Positions 45,925-56,080 of a DNA stretch of 64,000 bases are shown in pieces; position 1 is the first letter of the stretch, and each line of letters starts with the position of its first letter. The stretch is from NCBI GenBank assembly GCA_021604865.1, contig BQJU01000015.1, positions 62,001 through 126,000 of the forward strand, written 5' to 3'. The translations under genes and the position numbers were made by a program. The notes beneath the pieces are model-generated. The model was not told the DNA's origin, made no database searches, and was given only the letters and a program-made list of their open reading frames with translations. This DNA comes from Saprospiraceae bacterium. GTDB lineage: Bacteria; Bacteroidota; Bacteroidia; Chitinophagales; Saprospiraceae.

Positions 45925-48900
45925 TTATCGAATCAACGTTGTTTGTCCTTTAAACAGCTCCCGGTTACCATCCAAAAATTCGACTTCGACCTGCCAGATA
46001 TAGACGCCTGGCTGCATGGCCTCCTCCCGGAAATTACCATTCCAGCCTGTAGAAGGATCATTTATATCAAAGTCTCCATTTTCATAAAGCATTTCGCCCC
46101 AGCGATCAAAAACCCTGAACTGTAAAACCTTCCCCTCTAGTCCATGTACCAATAAAAGGTCGTTGGTACCGTCACCATTAGGACTGAAACCTGTTGGCAC
46201 CATTACCGGATTAAATTTGCTGATAAAAACGGTGGCCACATCTTCATCATAACAGCCATTTTCATCCGTTACTCGTAAGCGGAAACTGGTTTGATGATCG
46301 ACTGTAATCAACGGGCTTGGACAATCCAGGCATTCCAAAATCGAAGTATCTTGTGGAAACCATTCATACATCAGATTGCCAAAACCACCACTTACTTCCG
46401 GATAAAAACGCATTGTTCCACCATAAGGAATCGTGTTATCTATGCCTACATCCAATACAATAGGACCTGGTTCTTCCACAACCACACCAGAGGAGAAAAA
46501 GGTACAGCCATTAGCATCCTTAACAAATACATTATAAGTACCTGCTTCCAGGCCAATCAATTGACTGCTGCCGTAGAAATTATGATTATCAAGACTATAT
46601 CTATAGGAAGGTGTGCCACCACTGGATTGCATACTGATCAGGCCATCCCGGCCACCAAAACAGGTGATATCTTCTGTGCTCACGGTAGCGGCTAATGCAG
46701 CATCCGGCTGTTTGATTTCTACAGATTCCATAAGTTCACATCCATTGGAATCAATAATTTTCAGTTGGTAAGTTCCGGCCGTTATATTGCGCAAATCCGG
46801 CACAAACATATTATTTGACCAAACATAAGCATACGGCGGTCTTCCTCCTGATACATTGGCAATTGCGGTCCCTGTAGATTCGCCATAACACAAGACATCA
46901 TCTGTAGAAAAGCTATTGCGCATAACCGAAGCCTCTTCCACTACATAGTCGAAGCTTGTGGAACAATTATGGCTATCGGTAACCGAAAGGATATAAGTTC
47001 CGGCGGTCAGGTTAGCAATATTGTCTTCAACCTGGCCAGAATTCCATAGATAAGTATAAGGGGAAACACCACCCGATACCGTTGCCAAAATGGAACCATC
47101 GGAATCACCAAAACATTTGATCTCCTGAATTTGAGCAGTGGAACTTATGGCGTCTGGTTGAGACAGATTGGCCTGTCCAATGGAAGTACAATTATTGGTA
47201 TCCGTAACGGTAACATTATAAGTCCCCGCCGTTAAATTATTTTGAACCGGGCCGTCCGGAAGACCAGCAACATCCCACTCATAAGTATACACGCCTGTAC
47301 CCCCTTCCGCTAAAACTGAAACCATCCCATCATTGCCACCAAAACAATTTACATTGGCATAAGTCAGACTAAGTACCACAGCATCAGCAGATGCTACCAG
47401 GGTTGTATCGATAGCCGTACAACCATTTTCATCCGTAATAGTGACAAAATAAGTACCAGGTGCCAGATTAACTGCCGTAGGTACCGTTTGCTGATTGGGA
47501 TCACTCCAGGTATAAGTGTAATTGCCTGTTCCTCCGGAACCACTCACTGAAGCCGTTCCGTCGGGTGCTCCATTACAACTAACTGAGCCCGCCACCGTAG
47601 AAGCAATTAATTGTTCCGGGTCAAACAATTCAATGCTGATTTGTTCTGTACAACCATTGCCATCCGTTACAACCACTTCGTGGGAACCAGCCCCCAGGTT
47701 ATCTGCATCCGGGTCAGTGGAACCACTAGTCCAGTCATATTGATAATTGCCTGCGCCACCCTGAGCAGCTACAATGGCATTCCCATTTCCCGCTTCAAAA
47801 CAAGTAGGATCTTCCCCACTAATATCCAAACTTAAAGCTGGAAAAGAACCGACGTCTATTGATTCCGTTACGGCACAATTATTGGCATCAATTACGGTCA
47901 GGCTGATCATTCCGGCAGTCAAATCCGTAGCCGTTGGTGTATCTTGCCCGTCCGACCATTGATATTGATAAGGTTCCGTTCCTCCATCAACAAGCACAGT
48001 GACGGTGCCATCGGCTCCACCAAAACAACTAACCATCGTCGGCGTTAAATCAATAACCATCACCTCGGGAGCACCAATAGTTACAACCACATCTGTACTA
48101 CATCCATTCTGGTCAGATACAACGACGGTATAATCTCCAGCAGCCAGGTCATTACGATCGGGAGCGGTAATCCCATCATTTGTCCAGGTAAAGGAATAAT
48201 TGGGATTGCCACCTACAGCACTCAAACTGGCAGATCCATCGCTGTTGCCATTACAACTGGCAGAATCAACGACCATGGACACCGTGATTTCCATAGGTTC
48301 CCCAATCGTGACAAAAGCAGTATCCATACAACCATTGCCATCAGCTACAGCTACAGCATAGTCGCCTGCCTCAAGGCTATTGATGTTAGATTGATCCCCT
48401 AAAAGATCACCGGTAGCTATAACATACCATTGATAAGAAAAAATTTCCGTACCTCCGGAGGCTTCAACACTAGCACTACCCTGGGCACTGCCAAAACAGA
48501 AAGTATCATTAAAATCCGTCATCAATGATAAGGGTGGATTTTCTAAAACATCCACTGTAGTATTAAAGAGGCAACCGTTAGCATCGGTGATATCCAAGGT
48601 ATAGGTTCCTCCAGCCAAGGCACCAATCGTATCGGCGTCAGGATCGGAAGCTTGATTGTTCCAACTGTATAAATAGGGTTCGGTACCACCAGTAACGGTA
48701 GCAAAAGCCTGTCCATCACCAGCACCACCACAGGTAACAGCAACGGAACCTGTTATCGCGTCAAGTGCTTCAGGTTCAGGAACGTCTACACTTGCCTGTG
48801 CCACACAACCGTTGGCATCGGTAATAGATAATAGCTGAGTACCACCGCCAAGACCTGTAGCCACTGAATCGGCACCTCCCTGATCCCAGGCAAAACTAAA

Positions 48901-51396
48901 AGGCCCTGAGCCGCCATTAATGACTACCGTTGCAGTAGCATCAGCGCCGCCATTACAGCTTACCGGATCGATAATAGTGGGCACATAATCCATGGGAGCC
49001 GGTTCGGCAATTTCAAAACTAACTGGTCCTGGGCAGCCATCTCCATCAGTAACAATGGCCACATGGGTACCGGCGGGTAATCCGGTAAATAACCCACTAT
49101 CATTGGTTAGACCATCCAATTCAAAAAGGAAGGGTCCGGTACCTGAAGTTACCGTAAGCTGAACCGTTCCATCCTGCCCTCCATTACATGCTACACTAGT
49201 GACCTGGCTATCCACCCCTGCTGGCGTACAAGCCAGAGTTTCACAAGTCAGCGTCGTAGTAAAACCAGGACAATCTGCCAAGCCACGGACTTCAATAGTA
49301 ACCTGTTGGGAAAAAGACAAACCGGTGACTTCGTGGGAAAGGTTCCCATTGGCTGTTACCCAACCGGTTCCGTCCACATTTACTTCATAACCAGTTGAAC
49401 CGGGTATTGCATCCCACACAAAAATGATACTACCTGTAGTGGTAGTACCACAGCTTACATTAGGCGCATCAATGGCCGGAGTGACTGTAATGGTGATTTC
49501 ATCCTGTGTTTCACAGCCATAGGAATCCACCGCCGTCATAGTATAGGTCGTGGTGGTATCAGGTGTGGCTATGGGATTGGGACAATCGGTACAACTTAAT
49601 CCGATTGCGGGTTCCCAGCTGTATTCAATTTGGTAAAGCGGGTTGAAACAAATGGTCCAGCTAAATAGCGTACCATTTACATTATAGGTATCATCAAATA
49701 TTTGCAATCGCCAGGTGCCATTGGTGCGATAATCGCCATCCCAAAGATCCGACCAGACCCCTTCGGGAAGAAAGTTGCCGGTAAAAGGCACCGCACTTGG
49801 AGGTGCAAAAGGTCCGGGAGCATTAATAGGTGTAGTAGCATCAACGGTAAAACAAGTATTGAGGTAATAATCAGGAGCCAGCAGATTGCCACCATCGGCT
49901 CCATTATCAGTAGTCAATTCCAAAAATTGCCCATCCGGACCAATGAGGTAAATGTCAATATCATCAATCCATCGGTGTTCGAAACTGTCAATACAAACGG
50001 CCTTGATCACATCAGGGCCGAGGGTAACGGGTATCACCCCTCCCACCTGTATATCAGAGAAGAAGGGTACATTATGTGTTGATACCTCAAGGGGTGTCGT
50101 ATTGGAGAAGGTGGGTGGGTCCGGTAGCGGAACATCTAACATCCCATGCAATTGCACCGATTCTCCCTGACATATACTGGTATCCGGGCCCAGATCAGCG
50201 GGTATCAATGGGTTGTCTTTGATATACAAATAAAAAGTATCCCGGTTACATACATCGCGCTGGACATCCAGAATCAGCGTTTCTGTACCTTCTGTAATAC
50301 CATCTTCAAAGGCAATAATGGGAATAACCAATACGCTATCTCCTGCCGGAATAAATAAGTCGGGCGGAATAAAGCTGTAGTCAACACCATTCTCTGCGGT
50401 ACCAAAGATGTTATAGTCAATTATATAGTCACTTTCTGTAGGTCGGGGTAGGGAAAAAGTAATGGCCCCTTCGGCACAACCTTCTGCTATGGACCCATCC
50501 AGGCTCACGGTATTGGCTTCTACCTTTAGCGAACCCGTTCCAAAACTTTTGGCTTCCAGAAAGACACCGGAATCATAAGCACTGTCAAAGACATCGCTAA
50601 TGGCCAACTTGATCGTATAAGTACTACAAGGTACGACTATGGCTTGTGCTGTCAGCACCGTAGTAAATCCATCATAAACAGGGAGGCTATTGGAGCCGTT
50701 ATTGCCATTATAATACTGTGCAAATGCAAGGCTACCATTTGGTGGCGTACAATTAGATAACATCCCATTGGCTCCCACCATTCCAGAATTGATGTTGTTA
50801 ATGGTTACCGGCAAATTAGTAGAGCCTGGCACAAGGGCAATGTTTTCACCATTATTTTCAAAAGGTCCGTTGATCCCTGGACCTGAAATGAAAAACCCGA
50901 AAATATCATTGTAATTGCTACAAGTGAACTCGGGGTACTCTTCTGAACCAAAGACGTAACGAAAACGCAAAGTATCAGAAATGGGAATGAAGGTAATAGT
51001 GTACTTAGTCACATCATTTATCGCATCCGGATCGGCGATAGCCGTTAGGTCTACATCCGTAGCTGTATTCGTCATTTGTGAACTGGCAAAAGCATTGCCT
51101 ATAGCGTCAACACCTACTTGTCCTCCCTGAGTCACAACCCTACCGGTAGACATGACAATGCCTCTGTCAATGCCAATCTCATCTTCACCATTTTTAAAAA
51201 ACCCAACAGAAGCGCCATCGCCTTCGTACGTTACATTTAAGACCTCAACGCCATCACCCAAAAAGATATTGGTGATCAGGTTCTCTGGAGTGATCGGTGG
51301 TGCATTGGTCACTTCCAATGGGTCTTGTCCCAAAAGGGAACTGCAGGCCATTAACAAACAACAAAACAAGAGCGAAAATTTCTGGTAAAATAGCAT
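45925..51396 (-). CDS. Giant SprB-repeat surface protein with T9SS type B sorting domain
   Basis: The ATG at 51396 gives a signal peptide (YQKFSLLFCCLLMACSSLLG, Q after); an earlier ATG adds 14 residues. The order in about 1823 residues is: choice-of-anchor L domain (about 30-290; FVFGSEEYPEFTCSNYNDIF), a Calx-beta-like stretch (about 300-400), a proprotein convertase P-domain (about 458-585; IDDIDIYLIGPDG, WRLQIFDDTYNVNG), a bridging domain, then 12 SprB repeats (about 732-1645; core C-x-G-x-x-D-G-x-A ... G-G-T ... Y-x-W ... G-T-Y-x-V-x-V-x-D-x-N-G-C). The gliding-type C-terminal domain has VPTGFSPNGDGTNDLLLV. SprB-like proteins are surface adhesins moved by the gliding machinery or act in attachment. 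Confidence 0.92.
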   Translation of the reverse strand: MLFYQKFSLLFCCLLMACSSLLGQDPLEVTNAPPITPENLITNIFLGDGVEVLNVTYEGDGASVGFFKNGEDEIGIDRGIVMSTGRVVTQGGQVGVDAIGNAFASSQMTNTATDVDLTAIADPDAINDVTKYTITFIPISDTLRFRYVFGSEEYPEFTCSNYNDIFGFFISGPGINGPFENNGENIALVPGSTNLPVTINNINSGMVGANGMLSNCTPPNGSLAFAQYYNGNNGSNSLPVYDGFTTVLTAQAIVVPCSTYTIKLAISDVFDSAYDSGVFLEAKSFGTGSLKVEANTVSLDGSIAEGCAEGAITFSLPRPTESDYIIDYNIFGTAENGVDYSFIPPDLFIPAGDSVLVIPIIAFEDGITEGTETLILDVQRDVCNRDTFYLYIKDNPLIPADLGPDTSICQGESVQLHGMLDVPLPDPPTFSNTTPLEVSTHNVPFFSDIQVGGVIPVTLGPDVIKAVCIDSFEHRWIDDIDIYLIGPDGQFLELTTDNGADGGNLLAPDYYLNTCFTVDATTPINAPGPFAPPSAVPFTGNFLPEGVWSDLWDGDYRTNGTWRLQIFDDTYNVNGTLFSWTICFNPLYQIEYSWEPAIGLSCTDCPNPIATPDTTTTYTMTAVDSYGCETQDEITITVTPAIDAPNVSCGTTTTGSIIFVWDAIPGSTGYEVNVDGTGWVTANGNLSHEVTGLSFSQQVTIEVRGLADCPGFTTTLTCETLACTPAGVDSQVTSVACNGGQDGTVQLTVTSGTGPFLFELDGLTNDSGLFTGLPAGTHVAIVTDGDGCPGPVSFEIAEPAPMDYVPTIIDPVSCNGGADATATVVINGGSGPFSFAWDQGGADSVATGLGGGTQLLSITDANGCVAQASVDVPEPEALDAITGSVAVTCGGAGDGQAFATVTGGTEPYLYSWNNQASDPDADTIGALAGGTYTLDITDANGCLFNTTVDVLENPPLSLMTDFNDTFCFGSAQGSASVEASGGTEIFSYQWYVIATGDLLGDQSNINSLEAGDYAVAVADGNGCMDTAFVTIGEPMEITVSMVVDSASCNGNSDGSASLSAVGGNPNYSFTWTNDGITAPDRNDLAAGDYTVVVSDQNGCSTDVVVTIGAPEVMVIDLTPTMVSCFGGADGTVTVLVDGGTEPYQYQWSDGQDTPTATDLTAGMISLTVIDANNCAVTESIDVGSFPALSLDISGEDPTCFEAGNGNAIVAAQGGAGNYQYDWTSGSTDPDADNLGAGSHEVVVTDGNGCTEQISIELFDPEQLIASTVAGSVSCNGAPDGTASVSGSGGTGNYTYTWSDPNQQTVPTAVNLAPGTYFVTITDENGCTAIDTTLVASADAVVLSLTYANVNCFGGNDGMVSVLAEGGTGVYTYEWDVAGLPDGPVQNNLTAGTYNVTVTDTNNCTSIGQANLSQPDAISSTAQIQEIKCFGDSDGSILATVSGGVSPYTYLWNSGQVEDNIANLTAGTYILSVTDSHNCSTSFDYVVEEASVMRNSFSTDDVLCYGESTGTAIANVSGGRPPYAYVWSNNMFVPDLRNITAGTYQLKIIDSNGCELMESVEIKQPDAALAATVSTEDITCFGGRDGLISMQSSGGTPSYRYSLDNHNFYGSSQLIGLEAGTYNVFVKDANGCTFFSSGVVVEEPGPIVLDVGIDNTIPYGGTMRFYPEVSGGFGNLMYEWFPQDTSILECLDCPSPLITVDHQTSFRLRVTDENGCYDEDVATVFISKFNPVMVPTGFSPNGDGTNDLLLVHGLEGKVLQFRVFDRWGEMLYENGDFDINDPSTGWNGNFREEAMQPGVYIWQVEVEFLDGNRELFKGQTTLIR

Positions 51397-51724
51397 AACC
51401 GGTAGTTTAAAAAGTCTTTTCGGGTAGGAAATCAGCATCCTACGGTATCCTTACAGAGGCTAAAAATAGAATGTTTGCTTTAAGCCTCCCAATTATTGTG
51501 AAATATTTGCATAAACAGAGACAAAAGAAGATTCTCTATTGTGCAGGGATGCTGCCTGTCATACCTTATTTTGTGGCGGAGACGATCACAAATCAGAAAA
51601 AAATCCTCATTAATCTAAAAAATGATTGTTTACAAGGAGAGCAAAGCTATTTTTGTGGGAAATAAACACAGTTCTTTGGTTATTCCATCATTCGGAAATT
51701 TCAAAGAAAGATAAATACAATTTA

Positions 51725-53500
51725 ATGAGACAGTTTTTTAAGTTTCTTTTTGCTTCGTGTCTAGGTGTATTCCTGGCTGGTTTTATTATGTTTTGGATAG
51801 GCGGTGGTCTTCTGGCCCGTGTCATCAGCCAAATTGACCAACCCAAAACGATCCATGCCAATTCCGTTTTACACCTCACTTTTGATCAACCCATTCCTGA
51901 ATTGACCAATAATTTGGAAATTAATCCTTACGACCTGGAAAATCGGAAAATTCTAGGCCTCAACGATATTATTCACAGTATTCGGGCAGCAGCCAGTGAC
52001 GACAATATCAAGGGAATCTTTATTGAAACCGACGGCATTAGCAGTGGATTTGCTACAGCGAGTGTACTTCGCCAGGCCATTGAAGAATTTAAATCAGAAG
52101 GCAAATTTGTCATTGCTTACTCCAAATATTATACCCAGGGAGCTTATTATCTCTCCTCTGTAGCTGATAAGATATACCTGAATCCACTTGGAGCCATAGA
52201 ACTAAGAGGTTTTTCTGCACAAATCCCTTTCATTAAAGAAATGCTGGACAAGATTGGTGTTGAGATGCAGGTGTTTTGGGTGGGCGATTTTAAAAGTGCA
52301 ACAGAACCCTATCGCCGAACTGAAATGTCGGATGCCAATCGTTTACAAACCAGAGAATTCCTGGATGGATTTTACAATATTTTTCTTAATGACATTACCA
52401 GCTCCCGCGACATCAGCGAATCCGATTTGCGGTCGGTTATCAACGACTTTAAGGCTAGTGACCCACAGGCAGCATTAGACTACCGTTTGGTAGACGGTCT
52501 TTCCTACCGCGACGAGGTCCTGACTGAAATCAAAAACCGCCTGGGTATTGATGATGAAGATAAAATTCAGCAGGTTCAACTGCTCGATTATTATAAAGGC
52601 CATCCCAAGGAGACCAACTACAGCGCATCTGATCGTATAGCGATAGTTTATGCTGAAGGAGGCATTGTAGATGGCAAGGGGGATTCCGGGAACACCGGTG
52701 ATGAAACTTACACCAAAATCCTTAAGAAAGTCAGGACTGACGATAAGGTCAAAGCACTGGTACTAAGGGTCAACTCTCCGGGTGGTAGTGCAATGGCTTC
52801 AGAAAATATATGGCGGGAACTGACCCTAATAAAAGAAGCTGGTAAACCCATTATTGTCTCTATGGGCGACTATGCAGCATCAGGTGGCTATTATATTGCC
52901 TGCCCTGCTGATTCCATTTTAGCTGAACCCAATACCCTGACCGGCTCAATTGGTGTGTTTAACGTTTTCCCCAATTTCAGTAATTTGTTGAATGAAAAGC
53001 TGGGCATTAATTTTGATACGGTTAAAACTGGTGACCTCTCCGCAGGGTTTACGCCTTTTTACGAATTGTCGGAAAAAGAAAGAAAAATTATCCAAGGTAG
53101 AACCAACAGTCTCTACGAAACCTTCCTGACACGGGTAGGTGATGGCAGGAATATGAGTCGTGATGCCGTTCATAAAATAGCCCAAGGACGAGTATGGACC
53201 GGAGAAAAGGCCGTGGAACTGGGGCTGGTTGATCGCTTGGCCAACTTGGAATCAGCGGTGGAATCAGCAGCAAACCTAAGTGACCTAGAGGATTACCGCA
53301 TCGTTGAATATCCACAGCCAAAAGATCCGCTGGTGCAACTTATTGAAGAATTTGTAGGTACCAATGAGGTTAGACATAGTTCCAAAGCCATCCTTCGTTC
53401 CGAACTGGGCAGCCTCTACCCTTTTTACAAATTTTTCCATGAAATTCAACAGTCCAAAGGTTACCAGATGAGATTGCCGATGATTGTTCCTTTTAATTAA
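51725..53500 (+). CDS. sppA: Signal peptide peptidase SppA, 67 kDa type
   Basis: The start at 51725 (MRQFFKFLFASCLGVFLAGF) places the single N-terminal membrane segment at residues about 10-35; longer frames upstream are not credible. The 591 residues form the tandem, two-domain S49 peptidase. Lys134 (VIAYSKYYTQ) in the first half is the general base and Ser386 (YAASGGYYIA) in the second half the nucleophile, in the dyad pattern of E. coli SppA. It degrades signal peptides left in the membrane after secretion. It is followed 75 bases later by ppk1 on the same strand, but a promoter-like site and a hairpin lie between. Confidence 0.93.
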   Translation: MRQFFKFLFASCLGVFLAGFIMFWIGGGLLARVISQIDQPKTIHANSVLHLTFDQPIPELTNNLEINPYDLENRKILGLNDIIHSIRAAASDDNIKGIFIETDGISSGFATASVLRQAIEEFKSEGKFVIAYSKYYTQGAYYLSSVADKIYLNPLGAIELRGFSAQIPFIKEMLDKIGVEMQVFWVGDFKSATEPYRRTEMSDANRLQTREFLDGFYNIFLNDITSSRDISESDLRSVINDFKASDPQAALDYRLVDGLSYRDEVLTEIKNRLGIDDEDKIQQVQLLDYYKGHPKETNYSASDRIAIVYAEGGIVDGKGDSGNTGDETYTKILKKVRTDDKVKALVLRVNSPGGSAMASENIWRELTLIKEAGKPIIVSMGDYAASGGYYIACPADSILAEPNTLTGSIGVFNVFPNFSNLLNEKLGINFDTVKTGDLSAGFTPFYELSEKERKIIQGRTNSLYETFLTRVGDGRNMSRDAVHKIAQGRVWTGEKAVELGLVDRLANLESAVESAANLSDLEDYRIVEYPQPKDPLVQLIEEFVGTNEVRHSSKAILRSELGSLYPFYKFFHEIQQSKGYQMRLPMIVPFN

Positions 53501-53516
53501 CTTCGATTTAACCTGC

Positions 53517-53524
53517 TATATTTG
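53517..53524 (+). promoter_or_regulatory. Putative -7 element of ppk1
   Basis: TATATTTG fits TAnnTTTG, 51 bases before the ppk1 ATG. It is the left end of a larger inverted repeat (53518-53567), so the start site would lie inside a hairpin-forming stretch. No -33 match. Confidence 0.4.
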
Positions 53525-53567
53525 CAAAAACGGGGCAGGATTATGAATCTTGCCCGCTTGCAAATAT
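53518..53567. promoter_or_regulatory. Two-part hairpin in the ppk1 leader
   Basis: Outer arms ATATTTGCAA (53518-53527) and TTGCAAATAT (53558-53567) are perfect; inner arms GGGCAGGATT (53533-53542) and AATCTTGCCC (53546-53555) pair with one G-T wobble around a 3-base ATG loop. It lies between the sppA stop and ppk1 start. It may be a structured leader or an operator. Confidence 0.6.
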
Positions 53568-53574
53568 TTTCAAT

Positions 53575-55626
53575 ATGAACGAAACAAGTCAATTTTTCAC
53601 AAGAGACCTGAGCTGGTTGTCATTTAACCACCGGGTTTTACAGGAGGCAAAAGATAAAAGTGTTCCGCTTTACGAAAGGATTAAATTTTTGGCTATTTAT
53701 AGCTCAAACCTCGATGAATTCTTTCGGGTCAGAGTAGCGTCCCTTCGCAGTTTTAAACAACTCAAAAAAAATACCCGCCGGGAATTGGGGGTTAAACCAA
53801 AAAAAGAACTTCGGGAAATCCGCAAAATTGTTGGGGAGCAACAAACTGAATTTGGTCGCATTTTCCGGGAAGAGATTTTGCCGGAATTGGAAAGTCATCA
53901 GATCTTTTTGATTGATGATCAACAATTTGATAAACATCAACAGGCTTTCGCCAAACAATTCTTTCTTGACAACCTTTCAGACCATATAGAGGTACACACC
54001 TTAGATGAAGGCGCCAATTCGGCTCCCTTTCTGAAAAACAAAGCACTCTATTTCGTTGTTCAAACAGCAGAAGACAACAATATTCTTCTGATAAATATTC
54101 CCAGTGAAAAAAGTGCCCGATTTGTAGAACTACCAGGGACAGATGGACATTACCTGACTTTTATTGATGATATCATTCGTTTTAATCTGAGTGAAATCAT
54201 CAAAAAACCGATCAAAGCAGCTTATGCCGTCAAGATTTCCCGTGATGCCGAAATTTATATTGATGATGAATATAGTGGTGATCTTCTGGAAAAGCTAAAA
54301 AAAGGCCTGGATGATCGCAATGTAGGGCTACCCACGCGTTTTTTATACGACAGTACCATGCCAGATGATTTATTGGCACAACTGAAAACCTGGTTTGACT
54401 TAACCAAATACGACTTGATACCAGGAGCTGGGCACCACAATTTTAATGACTTTTTCGGTTTTCCTGACCCTACGAATAATCAACAGTTGCACAATGTCCC
54501 CATGCCTCCTTTGCCACATCCGGAATTGGAAAATGCAACTTCCTTATTGGAAAAAATCGATGAGAAGGACATCCTGTTACACTTTCCATATCAACGATAT
54601 GACTATATTCCCCAGCTGATCCGGGAAGCTGCAGATGATCCGGATGTAAAATCCGTGAAAATTACGCTTTACAGGGTAGCCTCCCGATCGGCTGTTGTTG
54701 AGGCCCTTTTATATGCCCTGGAAAAAGGCAAATCAGTCATGGCCTTTATTGAAGCTAAAGCTCGTTTTGACGAAGAGTCCAACCTTTATTGGGGTGGAGA
54801 ACTAGAAAAAGCTGGCGGCCGGATTTATTACAGTTACCCCGGTATCAAGGTGCACACCAAATTGCTGCTCATCACGCGCAAGGAGGCCGATAAAAAGAAG
54901 TATTATGCCTATCTGGGCACCGGCAATTTTAATGAAAAAACTGCCCGCCTTTATTGTGATCATGCCTTGTTGACTTCCAAGCAAAAAATGGGAGCCGAAG
55001 TCAACCAGGTATTCGATATTCTGGAACGCAAACTTATTGTTCCTAAGTGCAAACACCTCATGATCGCTCCCTTCCATTTGGGAGAAGGTTTCATGAAAAT
55101 GATTGATCAGGAAATCGCCAATGCCAGAGCAGGGAAAGATGCCTATATGATTCTGAAAATGAATAGCCTGGAGGACCCAGATATAATCCAAAAATTGTAC
55201 GAGGCTAGCCAGGCTGGGGTACGCATTCGCATGATTGTTCGCGGTATTTGCTGTTTGATTCCCGGCGTCAAAGGACAAAGCGAAAACATTGAAATCACCA
55301 GTATTGTTGACCGGTTTCTTGAACACGCAAGGGTTTACATCTTTGGTAATGATGGCAAAGAAAAAATTTATACCGCCTCCGCCGATTGGATGAGTCGCAA
55401 CCTGCATCGTCGAATCGAAGTGGCCATCCCCATTTATGACGAAGACCTTCACCAGGAATTGCGCCATATTATTAATCTGCAACTGGCTGATAATACCAAA
55501 GCCCGGGTAATCAATGCCACCCAAAGCAACCACTATGTTTCAACGCCAAATGGGGCAAAACCTTACCGCTCACAAATGGATATTTATGCTTTTTTGAAAA
55601 AGAAAGTAATGGGGGTTATGTTATAA
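53575..55626 (+). CDS. ppk1: Polyphosphate kinase 1
   Basis: The 683-residue enzyme starts FFTRDLSWLSFNHRVLQEAK, the standard N-terminus, with YSSNLDEFFRVRVASLRSF soon after. The autophosphorylated histidine is His427 (YPGIKVHTKLLLI) and the second conserved histidine His584 (LEHARVYIFGN), both in PLD-like catalytic domains; YLGTGNFNEKTARLYCD and IYTASADWMSRNLHRRIEV complete the site. It makes polyphosphate from ATP, supporting stress survival and phosphate storage. No exopolyphosphatase gene or ppk2 is next to it. The structured leader at 53518 suggests its own control. Confidence 0.95.
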   Translation: MNETSQFFTRDLSWLSFNHRVLQEAKDKSVPLYERIKFLAIYSSNLDEFFRVRVASLRSFKQLKKNTRRELGVKPKKELREIRKIVGEQQTEFGRIFREEILPELESHQIFLIDDQQFDKHQQAFAKQFFLDNLSDHIEVHTLDEGANSAPFLKNKALYFVVQTAEDNNILLINIPSEKSARFVELPGTDGHYLTFIDDIIRFNLSEIIKKPIKAAYAVKISRDAEIYIDDEYSGDLLEKLKKGLDDRNVGLPTRFLYDSTMPDDLLAQLKTWFDLTKYDLIPGAGHHNFNDFFGFPDPTNNQQLHNVPMPPLPHPELENATSLLEKIDEKDILLHFPYQRYDYIPQLIREAADDPDVKSVKITLYRVASRSAVVEALLYALEKGKSVMAFIEAKARFDEESNLYWGGELEKAGGRIYYSYPGIKVHTKLLLITRKEADKKKYYAYLGTGNFNEKTARLYCDHALLTSKQKMGAEVNQVFDILERKLIVPKCKHLMIAPFHLGEGFMKMIDQEIANARAGKDAYMILKMNSLEDPDIIQKLYEASQAGVRIRMIVRGICCLIPGVKGQSENIEITSIVDRFLEHARVYIFGNDGKEKIYTASADWMSRNLHRRIEVAIPIYDEDLHQELRHIINLQLADNTKARVINATQSNHYVSTPNGAKPYRSQMDIYAFLKKKVMGVML

Positions 55627-55664
55627 TGGAAGCAATGGCCGACTGATTGTTATAGTCGATTTCC

Positions 55665-55799
55665 ATGAGTCGCCATCATGTCCGTATGGACGGCCACTTA
55701 TTGCCCGTTCTTGAATCCATTTTCGACACAAAGAAGGTAAAAGTGACTCCCGTTTATGGCGGTTTGTGGTCTTACCCGATGTATATTGGAAAAAAATGA
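55665..55799 (+). pseudogene. Possible 44-residue gene remnant
   Basis: The frame from ATG 55665 has coding-like composition (VRMDGHLLPVLESIFDTKKV, then TPVYGGLWSYPMYIGKK) and stops at 55799. It is shorter than any normal gene, has no clear start signal and lies between ppk1 and the ilvC promoter. It could be the tail of a decayed gene or chance. I recognise no family. Confidence 0.3.
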
Positions 55800-55821
55800 G
55801 CCTGTTGAATTACTCCATTTT

Positions 55822-55854
55822 TTTGGTCTGAATTTAGAATTACTGCTATATTTG
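55822..55854 (+). promoter_or_regulatory. Bacteroidota-type promoter of the ilv genes
   Basis: TTTG (55822-55825), 21 bases, then TATATTTG (55847-55854). This is a full consensus match. It lies 227 bases before ilvC, leaving a long untranslated leader in which regulation could occur. Confidence 0.6.
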
Positions 55855-56080
55855 TCAGATTATTTCAGCCCAACCAACTTTTTTGGCCTTTTTTGGTCAT
55901 ATTTTGCTGCATATTTGCCGGCAAAGCCGAAATAACTCAAATCAAAAACAATTTCCTGAAACAACTAACTCTATTGACCCTGGGTGGGACTTTGGGTTTC
56001 ATGACAAATGAAATTCATGGTTCTATACCATTTCAGGAAGGAACAAAATTGACTTATTGTAAACTGAAAAAAATTGCATC

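Larger units (their letters stand above)
55627..56080. other. Intergenic stretch before ilvC
   Basis: This 454-base stretch contains a 44-codon frame (55665-55799), a good promoter (55822-55854) and then a leader of more than 200 bases before ilvC. Apart from those I see nothing decisive. Confidence 0.5.

Noticed and set aside
54802-55533. A 243-residue minus-strand frame
   Set aside because: It is opposite the catalytic half of ppk1 and has no recognisable domain.
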